Assembly (NCBI RefSeq): GCF_000010665.1
Contig: NC_012796.1
Location: 2,075,501-2,139,500, forward strand
Source of the DNA: Solidesulfovibrio magneticus RS-1
GTDB lineage: Bacteria > Desulfobacterota > Desulfovibrionia > Desulfovibrionales > Desulfovibrionaceae
Length of the DNA stretch: 64,000 bases
Reading direction: 5' to 3'
Part shown: positions 45,483 through 54,626 of the stretch, piece by piece
Layout: the number at the start of each line of letters is the position of its first letter
Numbering within the stretch: the first letter of the stretch is position 1
Translations under genes and position numbers: made by a program
The notes under the pieces: model-generated
Database searches by the model: none
What the model was told of the DNA's origin: nothing
Seen by the model: the letters and a program-made list of their open reading frames with translations, nothing else

Positions 45483-46904
45483 CTAAGTCCGGGTCGGAAT
45501 GCCGTGGATGCGCAGGTAGCGGTACAGGCTCTGCTTGCCAAGCTCGGACAGTTCGCAGGCCCGGTGGATGTCGCCGCCGGCGGTCTGCATGAGGAGCTTG
45601 AAATAACGGTGCTCCACATCCTTTTTGTATTCGTCGAAGGGGGTGAGCACCAGTTCCTGGGCGGCTCCGCCGGCTTCGGCAACGGGAAGCATCTCGACGT
45701 CCTGGACCGTGGCCGGGGTGTCCTTGACCCGCCCGCTCATGATGCGGATGCGGATTTCCGGCGGCAGATGCTTGGGATACAGTGTGGGCTCGTACTGGGC
45801 GCGCACGATGATGTTTTCCATGAGGTTGACCAGCTCGCGCACGTTGCCCGGCCAGTCGTATTCTTCGAGGCTGTCCAGGAATTCCGGGGAAAAACCCTTG
45901 AGCGGCACTTTGTACTTCGTGCAAAAGGCGTTCATGTAATGGATGGCCAGGCCCCGGATGTCCTCGCCGCGAAGCCGCAGGGCCGGAATGTTGATGTGCA
46001 TGGTGCGCAGGCGAAAGAGCAGATCGTTGCGGAATTCGCCGGCCGCGACCAGGGCTTCGAGGTCCTTGTTGGTGGCGGCGACCAGGCGGAAATCGCTGGT
46101 TTCCTCTTCCTTGGCCCCCACCGGCCGGAAGCGGTGCTCCTGGAGCACGCGCAAAAAGGCCTTTTGCTGGGAAAAGGGCAGCTCACCCACTTCATCAAGG
46201 AAAAGCGTCCCTTTGTCGGCCTGCTTGATGAGGCCTTCCTGTTTTTTTTCCGCTCCGGTAAAGGCCCCCTTGGCATGGCCAAAGAGCACCGATTCAATGA
46301 GCGTTTCGGTGAGGCTGGAGCAATCGACCACCACGAAGGGCCCGTCGGCCCGTTCGCTGTTGTCGTGGATGGCCCGGGCAAACAGTTCCTTGCCGGTGCC
46401 GGTCTCGCCGGTAATGAGCGTGTTGGCGTCGGAGTTGGCGGCCTGGGCCACCAGATCGAGGCAACTGGCCACGCGCGGGCTGCCGCCGATGATGCCCTCG
46501 CGCTTGAGGGCCACGGTGGGCGGGCGATGGGCGAATTTTTCCTTGCGGTACTGCAGGGCGCGAATGAGCGGCAGGGTCATGGACTCGGCCGTGGCCGGCT
46601 TTTCGATGTAGTCCCAAGCCCCGTTTTTGATGGCCAGTTCCGCGCCGTTGGGGTAGCTCGCGCCGGTGAAAATGATGACTTCCGGGGCGCGTTCGCGCTC
46701 GGTGATCTTGGGGATGGCGATAAGCCCGTTGCCGTCGGGCAGATCGACGTCGAGATAGAGGACGTCGTAAAATTCGCGGTCCAGGGCGTCGAGGCCCTTG
46801 GCCAGGTTGGGCATGGCGGTCACCTCATGGCCCATGCCTTCGATGACCAGCTTGCAGACTTCGCGAATGTGCGTGTCGTCGTCGATGACGAGAATCTTGG
46901 CCAT
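45483..46904 (-). CDS. Sigma-54-dependent response regulator (NtrC family)
   Basis: 473 residues from the ATG at 46904 (MAKILVIDDDTHI) with GGAGG just upstream. Receiver (1-120, phospho-Asp in VLYLDVDLPDGN), AAA+ domain with Walker A GETGTGKELFARAIH near 168, the sigma-54 contact loop GAFTGAEKK near 216, and a C-terminal Fis-type HTH (GDIHRACELSELGKQSLYRY). It activates sigma-54 promoters when phosphorylated. No kinase gene is adjacent, so its partner is unknown. Confidence 0.94.
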   Translation of the reverse strand: MAKILVIDDDTHIREVCKLVIEGMGHEVTAMPNLAKGLDALDREFYDVLYLDVDLPDGNGLIAIPKITERERAPEVIIFTGASYPNGAELAIKNGAWDYIEKPATAESMTLPLIRALQYRKEKFAHRPPTVALKREGIIGGSPRVASCLDLVAQAANSDANTLITGETGTGKELFARAIHDNSERADGPFVVVDCSSLTETLIESVLFGHAKGAFTGAEKKQEGLIKQADKGTLFLDEVGELPFSQQKAFLRVLQEHRFRPVGAKEEETSDFRLVAATNKDLEALVAAGEFRNDLLFRLRTMHINIPALRLRGEDIRGLAIHYMNAFCTKYKVPLKGFSPEFLDSLEEYDWPGNVRELVNLMENIIVRAQYEPTLYPKHLPPEIRIRIMSGRVKDTPATVQDVEMLPVAEAGGAAQELVLTPFDEYKKDVEHRYFKLLMQTAGGDIHRACELSELGKQSLYRYLRIHGIPTRT

Positions 46905-47037
46905 GCCTCCTCCCTGTGTCGGCAAACGATAAAGCTGTAAAGCCAAGCGGCGGTTTTGTCGAGACGGGCGCGCGTCCGGGAGGATTTGACGGCTGGTTAA
47001 GAGGTTGCGTACATTGCCGCCAAGCAAGGAGGCGGAC

Positions 47038-47487
47038 ATGGCCGAGACGGAAAACACGGTCGAGGAGACGATGCCGGGGCGCAAGCGTCCGGTGCTCGTC
47101 TGGATCATCTTTCTCTTTTATCTCATCAGCAGCGTCCAGGTCATCGTGGCCATGTTTTTCGTGGCCGCCGGCGGCGTGGACATGGCCCCGGAGCAGCAGG
47201 CCTATCTGGCCAAGTTCTCGGTCCTGGACCGGGTCATCGGCTACGTCAACGCCGGGTTGACGCTGGTTGGCGTGTCCATGCTCTTGTCGCTCAAAAAGCA
47301 GGCCGTCAACGTGCTGGCCCTGGCTTTTGCCCTCAATCTCTTTTCCACGGCCGTGGTCTGGATACGCACCGATCCGGCGGCGGTGACGAGCGTGAAAGGG
47401 CTTCTCGCCCAGGGGTTGGGCATCGGCATGTTCGGGCTGGTGGTGCTGTATGCCTGGCGGTTATTGAAGCGGGGGACGCTGGCGTAA
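47038..47487 (+). CDS. Small four-helix membrane protein
   Basis: 149 residues from the ATG at 47038 (AAGGAGG upstream). Helices at about 20-42, 66-86, 90-110 and 122-142. Unknown family; divergent from the NtrC-type regulator, which starts 134 bases away. Confidence 0.65.
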   Translation: MAETENTVEETMPGRKRPVLVWIIFLFYLISSVQVIVAMFFVAAGGVDMAPEQQAYLAKFSVLDRVIGYVNAGLTLVGVSMLLSLKKQAVNVLALAFALNLFSTAVVWIRTDPAAVTSVKGLLAQGLGIGMFGLVVLYAWRLLKRGTLA

Positions 47488-47600
47488 TAAGTTGAGGTGC
47501 AATAGGAGTATTGTTCTTGTCTTAATTAGTGTTTATTCCGTTTGTCTTTTTTGGAGAGCTGGGGTTGCAAGTTTTTTTTGTAAATTAATTTCAATAAAAT

Positions 47601-47640
47601 AGCAGCGTACTGAATTATAGTCGCTATTCAGTGCGCTGCT
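47601..47640. terminator. Hairpin between convergent genes
   Basis: AGCAGCGTACTGAAT and ATTCAGTGCGCTGCT pair at 14 of 15 positions around a 10-base loop. A/T-rich flanks on both sides make it a likely bidirectional terminator for the genes at 47038 and 47659. Confidence 0.7.
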
Positions 47641-47658
47641 AAGCTGATACTTGTTGTT

Positions 47659-48354
47659 TTAGTTTGTTAGTAGGGGATATTTTTCTTTAAAGAGCAATAA
47701 GAAGCCGATCCATATTTCGTTGAATCGCTCTGTGTATATTTTTATGGTTTTTGAGAAGTCGTTTTTTCTAGCGTAATAAGCGTTTATAGTTGGTTCATAT
47801 ATTCCGATTTGGGATGTTGATTCGGGGGTTAATAGGCAATGTTTGTAGCTATTGTGTAGGTCGTTTATTGTCTTGAGGAGATTTCTTTCGTTCTCAGTGA
47901 GCTTGAGAGTGTCGTTTGCAAAAGGGTGTTCCTCGTCATGTATAAAATCTCCGAGTTCACTAACGTCTAGTTGTAGTGTTTGGCTGAATTTTTGAAAATT
48001 ATTCTTGATATAAAGTAATTGAATCAGTGCATTCATGAGCTGCTTCATGAGGAAAATTGTTATTTCTATGGTTATTATATGTTTTGTGACAAGGTCTTTG
48101 TAGGCAATTGGATTAGTTGGTGTGTTCAGCATTTGTTGCATTTCAGAAAAAGTGCGTTGTACCTCATCTGCCTGATGGTTTAACTCCTTGGCAATAGATG
48201 CAATTCTGGGCTGAATTAAAAGTGGATTAAAGAAGCCATCAATAGCAGGAATAGCAGGTATAAACTGAGTATGAAATAAGTCAGGGAGTCTTTCTTCGAC
48301 TGAAATGCGCTCAGGAGCTTTGTAAGGCGGGATTTCTTTGGTCTTTAGATTCAT
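47659..48354 (-). CDS. AT-rich gene of unknown function coupled to bioC
   Basis: 231 residues, mostly helical (IAKELNHQADEVQRTFSEMQ; FLMKQLMNALIQLLYIKNNF), no membrane anchor or known motif. Its ATG overlaps the bioC stop (ATGA at 48351-48354), so it is translated from the bio transcript. Its AT content is far above every neighbour. Family not recognised; length and helices would suit an Abi- or toxin-type protein, but no active site supports that. Confidence 0.65.
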   Translation of the reverse strand: MNLKTKEIPPYKAPERISVEERLPDLFHTQFIPAIPAIDGFFNPLLIQPRIASIAKELNHQADEVQRTFSEMQQMLNTPTNPIAYKDLVTKHIITIEITIFLMKQLMNALIQLLYIKNNFQKFSQTLQLDVSELGDFIHDEEHPFANDTLKLTENERNLLKTINDLHNSYKHCLLTPESTSQIGIYEPTINAYYARKNDFSKTIKIYTERFNEIWIGFLLLFKEKYPLLTN

Positions 48355-49124
48355 AATTTCCCCTTTTTTCCAAGAATATACATAACTATATACGTGCTGT
48401 CAATTTTCCCATGTGTAAATTTATTCTCATAATATCGGATAAATTCTCGATACTTCCCGGGGCTGCCCACGCGTTTTGACGGCGTGTGGGTGACCCCGGC
48501 CCCTTGCAGGCTCCGTAGCATCTCCCGGACATCGGCGTGGACCACGGTGTGGCGCGCCGTTGTCATCTCCCAGACGATCCCCGGCATGGCGGCCAGCGTC
48601 TCGCGCCACCAGTGCTCCGGCCGCATGGGGTAGACCGAGCCGAAGCCCGTGGCCCGGGAGGCCTCGTCCAGCTCCGACAGCGTCCCCTCCAGGTAAAAGG
48701 CCAGGGCGAAGCGGCCGCCCGGCCGCAGCAGCCGCAGATTGGCGGCCAGCGACCGGGCCGGATCGGCGTACCAGTGCATGGCCGAGGCCGAGGCCAGGAA
48801 ATCGAAGCTGCCGGGCCTAAGCGGAGCCGCTTCGCCATTGGCCGCCAGCCGGACCACCCCGGGCGGCATGGTGGCATGGGCCAGCATCCCGGGCGAGAGG
48901 TCCAGGGCCACATAGAGGCTGTCCGACTGGCCGGCGGCCAAAAGGCGCGGGGCGAGCCGGCGGGTAAGCAGGCCGCTGCCGGCCCCGATCTCCAGCACCC
49001 GGCCGGTGAGATGCTCGGGGCAGCGGCCGGCCAGTTCCTCGGCCACCCGGGCCTGGACCACGGCCACGCTCTCGTAGCCGGCCCCGGCCCGGTCGAAACG
49101 GCGGCGGATGTCGCGGCTGCTCAT
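48351..49124 (-). CDS. bioC: Malonyl-ACP O-methyltransferase
   Basis: 257 residues from the ATG at 49124 (MSSRDIRRRFDRAGAGYESV), which overlaps the preceding gene's stop (ATGA). SAM-binding motif LEIGAGSGLLTRRLAPRLLA, LDLSPGMLAHA, and FLASASAMHWYADPARSLAA. BioC methylates malonyl-ACP to start pimeloyl synthesis. The last 35 codons or so (EFIRYYENKFTHGKIDSTYI) are AT-rich while the rest is GC-rich, so a recombination border may lie within the gene; the ending MYILGKKGKL still fits BioC tails. Confidence 0.88.
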   Translation of the reverse strand: MSSRDIRRRFDRAGAGYESVAVVQARVAEELAGRCPEHLTGRVLEIGAGSGLLTRRLAPRLLAAGQSDSLYVALDLSPGMLAHATMPPGVVRLAANGEAAPLRPGSFDFLASASAMHWYADPARSLAANLRLLRPGGRFALAFYLEGTLSELDEASRATGFGSVYPMRPEHWWRETLAAMPGIVWEMTTARHTVVHADVREMLRSLQGAGVTHTPSKRVGSPGKYREFIRYYENKFTHGKIDSTYIVMYILGKKGKL

Positions 49125-49720
49125 GACCACAGAAGCCCTTGCAAGAGTTCCGGGCGCGGCCAGTGGCCGCCGGGGTGGACGCTGTGGGCCGCTCCGGGCA
49201 GGGCGGCCAGGACTTTCTCCACGGCCGAGGCCCGCACGATGCGGTCGGCCGCGCCGGAAACGACCGTCACATGGCCGGCGGCGACGTCGGGCGCGGCCGC
49301 TTCGGAGGCCAGCAGATAGTCCAGGCCTGCCGTGAGCGCCCCGGTCCAGGCCGGATCGTAGGCCGGCGGCGCGTCCACGGCGCAGTTTTGCCAGAAGGCG
49401 GCGATGGCTGCCGCCGGATCGGCCTTCATGCCGGCGGCCATGGCCCGCACGGCGCGGGCCGGATAGCAATCAGCGAAGCGCAAAAATGGCGCGAGAAGCA
49501 CAACCCGTCCATAGCGCGGGAAAAGGGCCGCGGCGTGCTTGAGGATGATGTGCGCGCCCGTGGACCAGCCGGCCAGGACGTCGCCGCCGTCCATGAGCCG
49601 CCCGACCACAAAGGCCTCGTCGCCGTCCAGAAACGGCGCGACAAAACGCGTGCGGCCCGAAAGGCCCGGAAACAGCGCCTCGGGACCGGCAAAGCCGGAG
49701 CAGAAAACCGTTTGCGTCAT
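49121..49720 (-). CDS. Pimeloyl-ACP methyl ester esterase-like alpha/beta hydrolase (BioH/BioG role)
   Basis: 199 residues from the ATG at 49720, overlapping the bioF stop by four bases. Alpha/beta hydrolase with nucleophile elbow AGWSTGAHI, an acid in SGAADRIVR and the catalytic His in HPGGHWPRPE. Placed between bioF and bioC, it is expected to cleave pimeloyl-ACP methyl ester. It is shorter than E. coli BioH and closer in size to BioG-type enzymes. Confidence 0.85.
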   Translation of the reverse strand: MTQTVFCSGFAGPEALFPGLSGRTRFVAPFLDGDEAFVVGRLMDGGDVLAGWSTGAHIILKHAAALFPRYGRVVLLAPFLRFADCYPARAVRAMAAGMKADPAAAIAAFWQNCAVDAPPAYDPAWTGALTAGLDYLLASEAAAPDVAAGHVTVVSGAADRIVRASAVEKVLAALPGAAHSVHPGGHWPRPELLQGLLWS

Positions 49721-50895
49721 GGGAAAAAGGAAACCCGAAGCCTGGAAAACCCGAGGCGGATGTGTTTGAGGTCGTCGTCGGTGAGGTCGGCTCGCAGCGA
49801 CAATCGCAGCCGGGCTGTGCCCTGGGGCACGGTGGGCGGCCGTACGGCGGCCACGAGCAGGCCCTCGGCCCGAAGCAGGGCCTGGGCATGGAGCGCGACA
49901 CGGTTTCTGCCGCAAAAAACCGGGATGATCTGGGTAGTCGAACCCATGGTGTCAAACCCAAGGCTGTCCAGATGGTCGCGAATCTGCCGGGAGATGCGCA
50001 TGAGCCGCGCCCCAAGCCCGGGATTGGCCTTGACGTGGCGCAGGGCGGCCAGCCCTGCCGCCAGCACGGCCGGGGGCAGGGCCGTGGAAAAGATAAACGA
50101 GCGGCCCTTGTTGCGCAAAAGCTCAATGGTCTCCACCCGGGCGGCCACGTAGCCACCAAGGGACCCCAACGCCTTGCTCATGGTGCCTACCTGGACGTCC
50201 ACGTCGTTGGACAGCCCAAGCGCCGCCACCAGCCCGCGCCCCCGGCCGAGCACGCCCATGGCGTGGGCTTCGTCCACCACGACAAGCGCCCCGTGGGCTT
50301 TGCCAAGCTCGACCAATCGCGCTAAGGGGGCCACGTCGCCGTCCATGCTGAAAACCGTGTCCGTGACGATGATCTTTTTTTCGGCCAAAGCTTCGCGGTC
50401 AAGCAGCCGGGAGAGATGCTCCATGTCGAGGTGCTTGTAGCGCACGAGCCGCGCCCCGGAGAGCAGGATGCCGTCGATGATGCTGGCGTGGTTTAAGCGA
50501 TCGGAGAAAACGACCGTATGGCGGTCGGCCAGGGACGTGAACACGGCCAAGTTGGCGGCGTAGCCGCTGCCGGTCACCAGGGCCGCTTCCTGGTATTTGA
50601 AGGTGGCCAATTCCGCTTCCAGGGTTTCGGCCAGGGCGAAGTTGCCGGTAATGAGCCGCGAGGCTCCGGACGAACAGCCGTGGCGCGTGGCGGCCTTGTT
50701 GGACGCTTCGATGAGGTCCGGGTGGTGGGACAGGCCTAGGTAGTTATTGGAGGCGAGGTTAAGTAGCTTCGCGCCGGAGTAGACAACCTCCCGGGCCGCG
50801 CCGTCGTCCACGGGCGGAATGGTCCGGTAGCTGTCCGAATTGCGGAGTTTCGCCGCTTCGGGCACAATGTATTTGCCGAAAAAGGATGTGCTCAT
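49717..50895 (-). CDS. bioF: 8-amino-7-oxononanoate synthase
   Basis: 392 residues. PLP enzyme of the alpha-oxoamine synthase family: NLASNNYLGLSHHPDLIEAS, GSGYAANLAVFTSLADRH, VVDEAHAMGVLGRGRGL and GTMSKALGSLGGYVA with the PLP Lys. It joins pimeloyl-ACP with alanine. First gene of the leftward bioF-bioH-like-bioC set; its ATG overlaps the ATG of bioA on the other strand by two bases. Confidence 0.95.
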   Translation of the reverse strand: MSTSFFGKYIVPEAAKLRNSDSYRTIPPVDDGAAREVVYSGAKLLNLASNNYLGLSHHPDLIEASNKAATRHGCSSGASRLITGNFALAETLEAELATFKYQEAALVTGSGYAANLAVFTSLADRHTVVFSDRLNHASIIDGILLSGARLVRYKHLDMEHLSRLLDREALAEKKIIVTDTVFSMDGDVAPLARLVELGKAHGALVVVDEAHAMGVLGRGRGLVAALGLSNDVDVQVGTMSKALGSLGGYVAARVETIELLRNKGRSFIFSTALPPAVLAAGLAALRHVKANPGLGARLMRISRQIRDHLDSLGFDTMGSTTQIIPVFCGRNRVALHAQALLRAEGLLVAAVRPPTVPQGTARLRLSLRADLTDDDLKHIRLGFSRLRVSFFP

Positions 50896-52237
50896 GTCTC
50901 ACGTTTCCGGGAAGGCGGCCATGCGGATCTGGCACCCATGCACCCAGATGAAGGACCACGAGAAGCATCCTCCCGTCTTTATCGACCGGGGTCAAGGGAT
51001 TTACCTCTATGACCGCCAGGGAAAGTCCTATATCGACGCCATTTCCTCGTGGTGGGTCAACCTCTTTGGGCATGCCAACCCGCGCATAGCCAAGGCCGTC
51101 ACCGAGCAGCTCACGCGCCTGGAGCACGTGATTTTCGCCGGCTGCACCCACGCCCCGGCCGAGGAACTGGCCGAGCGGCTGCTGGCCGTGGTCCCCGAAG
51201 GCCTCACGCGCGTCTTTTTCGCCGACAACGGCTCCTGCGCCGTGGAAGCGGCGCTCAAGATGAGCCACGCCTACTGGCGCAACCTCGGGCGTCCCGAGAA
51301 GTGCAAATTCATCTATCTGTCCAACGGCTATCACGGCGAAACGGCCGGAGCCTTGGGCGTGTGCGGCGACCGGCTCTATGCCGCGCCGTTTACGCCCCTT
51401 GTCGTGCCGCAGATCGAAGTGGTCGGCCCGGAATGTCACGCCTGTCCGTTGGGACTTGCCCGCGAAAGCTGCGCCGCCGAGTGTTTCGGCGGCATGGAAG
51501 CGGCCATCAAGGCCCACGCGGACGAGTTGTCCGGCGTCATCATCGAACCGCTGGTGCAGTGCGCCGGGAGCTTCCGGATGCATCCGCCGGCCTATCTGGC
51601 CAAGTTGCGCCAGGCGACCACCGCCGCCGGCTGCCACCTCATTGCCGACGAGATCGCCGTGGGATTTGGGCGCACGGGAACCATGTTCGCCTGCCAGCAG
51701 GCGGCCATCACTCCCGATTTTATGTGCCTGTCCAAGGGCATCACCAGCGGCACGTTGCCGCTTTCGGTGGTGCTGACCGGCGACGCCGTGTTCGACGCCT
51801 TCTACCACGACTACCACGACGACAAGGCCTTTTTGCACAGCCACAGCTACACCGGCAATCCGCTGGCCTGCGCCGCTGCCTGCGAGACCCTGCGCATTTT
51901 CGAGGAAGACGACGTCATCATTGCCAACCGGCCCAAGATCACCCATCTGCAAGCCGCCGTGCGCCAGCGTTTCGCCGGGCACAAGCACGTGTCCGACATC
52001 CGCTCCACGGGCTGGATCACGGCCGTGTCCCTGGCCGCCGATCCGGCCGCCGGCCGGCCCTTTGACGAACGCGACCGCACGGGATTTCGCATCTACCGCG
52101 AAGCCATCAAGCGCGGCGCGTGGTTGCGAAACCTCGGCGACATGATCTATTTTATGCCGCCCTACGTGATCACGCTGGAAGAAATCGACAGGCTGACCGA
52201 CATCGCCCTGGATGCGGTCGAGGCGGTGCTTGGATGA
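50894..52237 (+). CDS. bioA: Adenosylmethionine-8-amino-7-oxononanoate transaminase
   Basis: 447 residues. Class III aminotransferase: IWHPCTQMKDHEKHPPVFID at the start, AISSWWVNLFGHANPRI, LIADEIAVGFGRTGTMFACQ and CLSKGITSGTLPLSVVLTGD with the PLP Lys. A second Met nine codons on (MRIWHP, behind GGGAAGG) is an alternative start; AAGGA upstream supports 50894. The stop overlaps bioD (ATGA). Confidence 0.94.
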   Translation: MSHVSGKAAMRIWHPCTQMKDHEKHPPVFIDRGQGIYLYDRQGKSYIDAISSWWVNLFGHANPRIAKAVTEQLTRLEHVIFAGCTHAPAEELAERLLAVVPEGLTRVFFADNGSCAVEAALKMSHAYWRNLGRPEKCKFIYLSNGYHGETAGALGVCGDRLYAAPFTPLVVPQIEVVGPECHACPLGLARESCAAECFGGMEAAIKAHADELSGVIIEPLVQCAGSFRMHPPAYLAKLRQATTAAGCHLIADEIAVGFGRTGTMFACQQAAITPDFMCLSKGITSGTLPLSVVLTGDAVFDAFYHDYHDDKAFLHSHSYTGNPLACAAACETLRIFEEDDVIIANRPKITHLQAAVRQRFAGHKHVSDIRSTGWITAVSLAADPAAGRPFDERDRTGFRIYREAIKRGAWLRNLGDMIYFMPPYVITLEEIDRLTDIALDAVEAVLG

Positions 52238-52839
52238 AGCGCTATTATATTACCGGAACCGGAACCGGCATCGGCAAGACGGTGTTCTCGGCCCTTTTCG
52301 CCAAGGAACTTATGAGCCAGGGCCTGCGGGTACGCTACGTCAAGCCCGTGGCCACGGGCTATCCCGAGGACGACGACGCGGCCTGGGTGGCCGGGCAGGC
52401 CGGGCTAGGGGCGGGCGAGGCGCTCACGCTCTACACGGCGGCCGAGCCGGCCTCACCGTGTTTCGTGTTCGATCCCTTTCCCTTTGCGCAGTGCGTGGCG
52501 CGCATCGAGGCGGCGGCCGAGGGCTGCGACGCGCTTTTGGTGGAAAGCGCCGGCGGCCTGGCCGTGCCCCTGGGGCAGCGGCGCTATAATTACCATTTCG
52601 CCCTGGAACTCGGGCTGGAGACGATTCTGGTCGTCCCCAACCGCCTGGGGTGCCTGTCCGACGCCATCGTCTACGGCCATTTCGCCAAACGGCACAAGCT
52701 GGCGTTGACGGCCATCGCCGTAAACGACCATTTCGCGGCCAGCCCCCGCGAGGGGGACCGCAATGCGGCGGTTATTGCCGGAGAGTATCCCAGCCAGACG
52801 ATCTATCGTTACGACACGGCGTTGTCGATGCTGGCGTAA
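52234..52839 (+). CDS. bioD: Dethiobiotin synthetase
   Basis: 201 residues. P-loop GTGTGIGKTVFSALFAKELM at the start, KPVATGYPEDDDAAW, and LLVESAGGLAVPLGQRRYNY. It carboxylates 7,8-diaminopelargonate to dethiobiotin. Translationally coupled to bioA. bioB, the last step, is not in the window. Confidence 0.94.
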   Translation: MKRYYITGTGTGIGKTVFSALFAKELMSQGLRVRYVKPVATGYPEDDDAAWVAGQAGLGAGEALTLYTAAEPASPCFVFDPFPFAQCVARIEAAAEGCDALLVESAGGLAVPLGQRRYNYHFALELGLETILVVPNRLGCLSDAIVYGHFAKRHKLALTAIAVNDHFAASPREGDRNAAVIAGEYPSQTIYRYDTALSMLA

Positions 52840-52843
52840 CGGC

Positions 52844-52880
52844 GCGACGCCCGGGAAGCTCGCCGCTTTCCGGGCGTCGC
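52844..52880 (+). terminator. GC-rich hairpin after bioD
   Basis: GCGACGCCCGGGAAGC and GCTTTCCGGGCGTCGC pair almost fully. No T-run follows, so it may act as an RNA-stabilising 3' end or need another factor. Confidence 0.55.
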
Positions 52881-52920
52881 ACCGACCTGCCTTCCGCCCC
52901 CTCGATCCTGGCGAGCGGCA

Positions 52921-53628
52921 TCACTCTTCCTCTTCAGGCCCGCCCCCGTCCACCAGTTCCCAGCGGATGGCGCTGACCGCGCTTTCCAGGCTCAGACGCG
53001 AGACGGCCTGCTCCAGCACCCGGTCGCAGTCGCTTTCGCAGGAAACCTGGGCTCGGACCTCCACCTTGCGCGGGTCGTCCTGATCCTCGCTGTGCAGTGA
53101 GCGCAGCTTCACGGCCGAGCTGTTGAGGATTTGCAGCAACAGCGTGCGGATGTGCTGCTCGCTCTCGCAGGTGCATACCACCACAATATAGTAGCGCACG
53201 GCCTCGGTCCGGCGCGTCGGACAGCGGTTGACCACGTTGGCCAGGGGGCGCAGCAGGATGTTGGCCAGCAAAATGGCCGCCGCGCCCAGGCCGGCGAAAA
53301 GGTACGCGCCTGAGCCGGACAAGACCCCGACAGCCGCCGCGCACCACAAGGTGGCGGCGGTGTTGAGGCCCCGGATGGTCAGGCCTTCGCGCATGATGAC
53401 GCCGGCCCCCAGAAAGCCGATGCCGGAGACCACCTGGGCGGCCATGCGGGTGGGGCTGGCGTCCTGGTCCGCCAGGGCGGTGAGCGCCACGAAAAGGGCC
53501 GCGCCGACCGCCACCAGGGCGTTGGTGCGAAGCCCGGCCATGCGCTGTCGCCACTGGCGTTCCAGGCCGATGGCCGCGCCCAGAACCAGGGCCGCGCCAA
53601 TGCGCAGCAGGAATTCGAAATCCGTCAT
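52921..53628 (-). CDS. MgtC/SapB family membrane protein
   Basis: 235 residues from the ATG at 53628 (GGAGTG upstream). The MgtC domain is plain: LVLGAAIGLERQWRQRMAGL, RTNALVAVGAALFVAL, RMAAQVVSGIGFLGAGVIMR and GLNTAATLWCAAAVGVLSGS. A cytoplasmic ACT-like C-terminal domain follows (about 140-235). Family members matter for growth at low magnesium. Confidence 0.92.
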   Translation of the reverse strand: MTDFEFLLRIGAALVLGAAIGLERQWRQRMAGLRTNALVAVGAALFVALTALADQDASPTRMAAQVVSGIGFLGAGVIMREGLTIRGLNTAATLWCAAAVGVLSGSGAYLFAGLGAAAILLANILLRPLANVVNRCPTRRTEAVRYYIVVVCTCESEQHIRTLLLQILNSSAVKLRSLHSEDQDDPRKVEVRAQVSCESDCDRVLEQAVSRLSLESAVSAIRWELVDGGGPEEEE

Positions 53629-53650
53629 GTTGCACTCCTCCAAATAGAAA

Positions 53651-53682
53651 ACGCCCGGGGAAACGGCTGGTTCCCCGGGCGT
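53651..53682 (-). terminator. Intrinsic terminator of the ADH synthase gene
   Basis: ACGCCCGGGGAA and TTCCCCGGGCGT pair; on the minus strand a TTTTCTATTT tail follows, 28 bases past the stop codon. Confidence 0.85.
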
Positions 53683-53710
53683 CGCAAGGACGGGAAATCT
53701 CCCGTTCACG

Positions 53711-54511
53711 TCATCCCTGGGCCAGCATCTCCATGGCCTCGTCCACGCTCTTGCCGTCATGCACGATGGCCGTGACGGCTTTCAGCAACTCGGCCGGGTC
53801 CGGGGCCTGGAAAATGTTGCGGCCAACCGACAGGCCCGCACCGCCGGCGGCCAGGCTGTCGGCGATCATGGTCAAAAAGCCGCGTGTGGAGTCGGTCTTG
53901 GGGCCGCCGGCGATGACCACCGGCACGCAGCAGCCGCCCACCACCTTGGCGAAGCTGTCCGGGTCGCCGGTGTAGGGCACCTTGACGATGTCCGCGCCAA
54001 GTTCGTTGCCGACCCGGGCGCAGTGGGCCACCACGTCGGCGTCGAACTCGTTGGAAATCTTGGGGCCGCGGGCGTACATCATGGCCAGCACCGGGATGCC
54101 CCAGGACACGGCCGCCTCGGTGACGCGGCCCATGTCGTCGAGCATCCTGGATTCGGCGGCGTCGCCGAGATTGACGTGGACCGACACGGCGTCGGCGCCC
54201 AGGCGCATGGCTTCCTCCACGGTGCACACCAGGGTCTTGGCGTTGGGAAAGGGAGACAGGCTGGTGCTGGCCGAAAGGTGGATGATAAGGCCCACGTCGC
54301 GGCCGCGCGCCCGGTGGCCGCAGCGCACAACACCCTTGTGCATGAGCACGGCGTTGGCCCCGCCGGCCACGATGTTGGTGACGGCGTCGCGCATGTCGGC
54401 GATGCCCTCAATGGGACCGACGGAGACGCCGTGATCCAGCGGCACGATGATGGTGCGGCCGGTGTCGCGGTTGACGATGCGTTCCAGACGAATGGATTTG
54501 CCGATGGTCAT
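53711..54511 (-). CDS. 2-amino-3,7-dideoxy-D-threo-hept-6-ulosonate synthase (class I aldolase family)
   Basis: 266 residues. Class I (DhnA-type) aldolase: [20 protein letters not shown] at the start, [33 protein letters not shown] with the Schiff-base Lys, and [16 protein letters not shown]. Close in layout to archaeal ADH synthases, which open an alternative route to dehydroquinate reported also for Desulfovibrio-type bacteria. A fructose-bisphosphate aldolase role is the alternative. It has its own terminator and promoter region. Confidence 0.85.
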   Translation of the reverse strand: MTIGKSIRLERIVNRDTGRTIIVPLDHGVSVGPIEGIADMRDAVTNIVAGGANAVLMHKGVVRCGHRARGRDVGLIIHLSASTSLSPFPNAKTLVCTVEEAMRLGADAVSVHVNLGDAAESRMLDDMGRVTEAAVSWGIPVLAMMYARGPKISNEFDADVVAHCARVGNELGADIVKVPYTGDPDSFAKVVGGCCVPVVIAGGPKTDSTRGFLTMIADSLAAGGAGLSVGRNIFQAPDPAELLKAVTAIVHDGKSVDEAMEMLAQG

Positions 54512-54570
54512 GGTCGATCTCCTTGGCGGTTTTTCGCCTGGGACCCGGCCCCGGTCGGCTCATGAAAAAA

Positions 54571-54598
54571 GGGCCGCCGGGCAATCTGCCCGCGGCCC
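54571..54598 (-). terminator. Intrinsic terminator upstream of the ADH synthase gene
   Basis: GGGCCGCCGGGC-AATCT-GCCCGCGGCCC with six Ts on the minus strand. It ends the transcript of the small exported-protein gene before the next gene starts. Confidence 0.82.
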
Positions 54599-54626
54599 TT
54601 GTCGGCGGTGTTTTCGGGAGCGGCCT

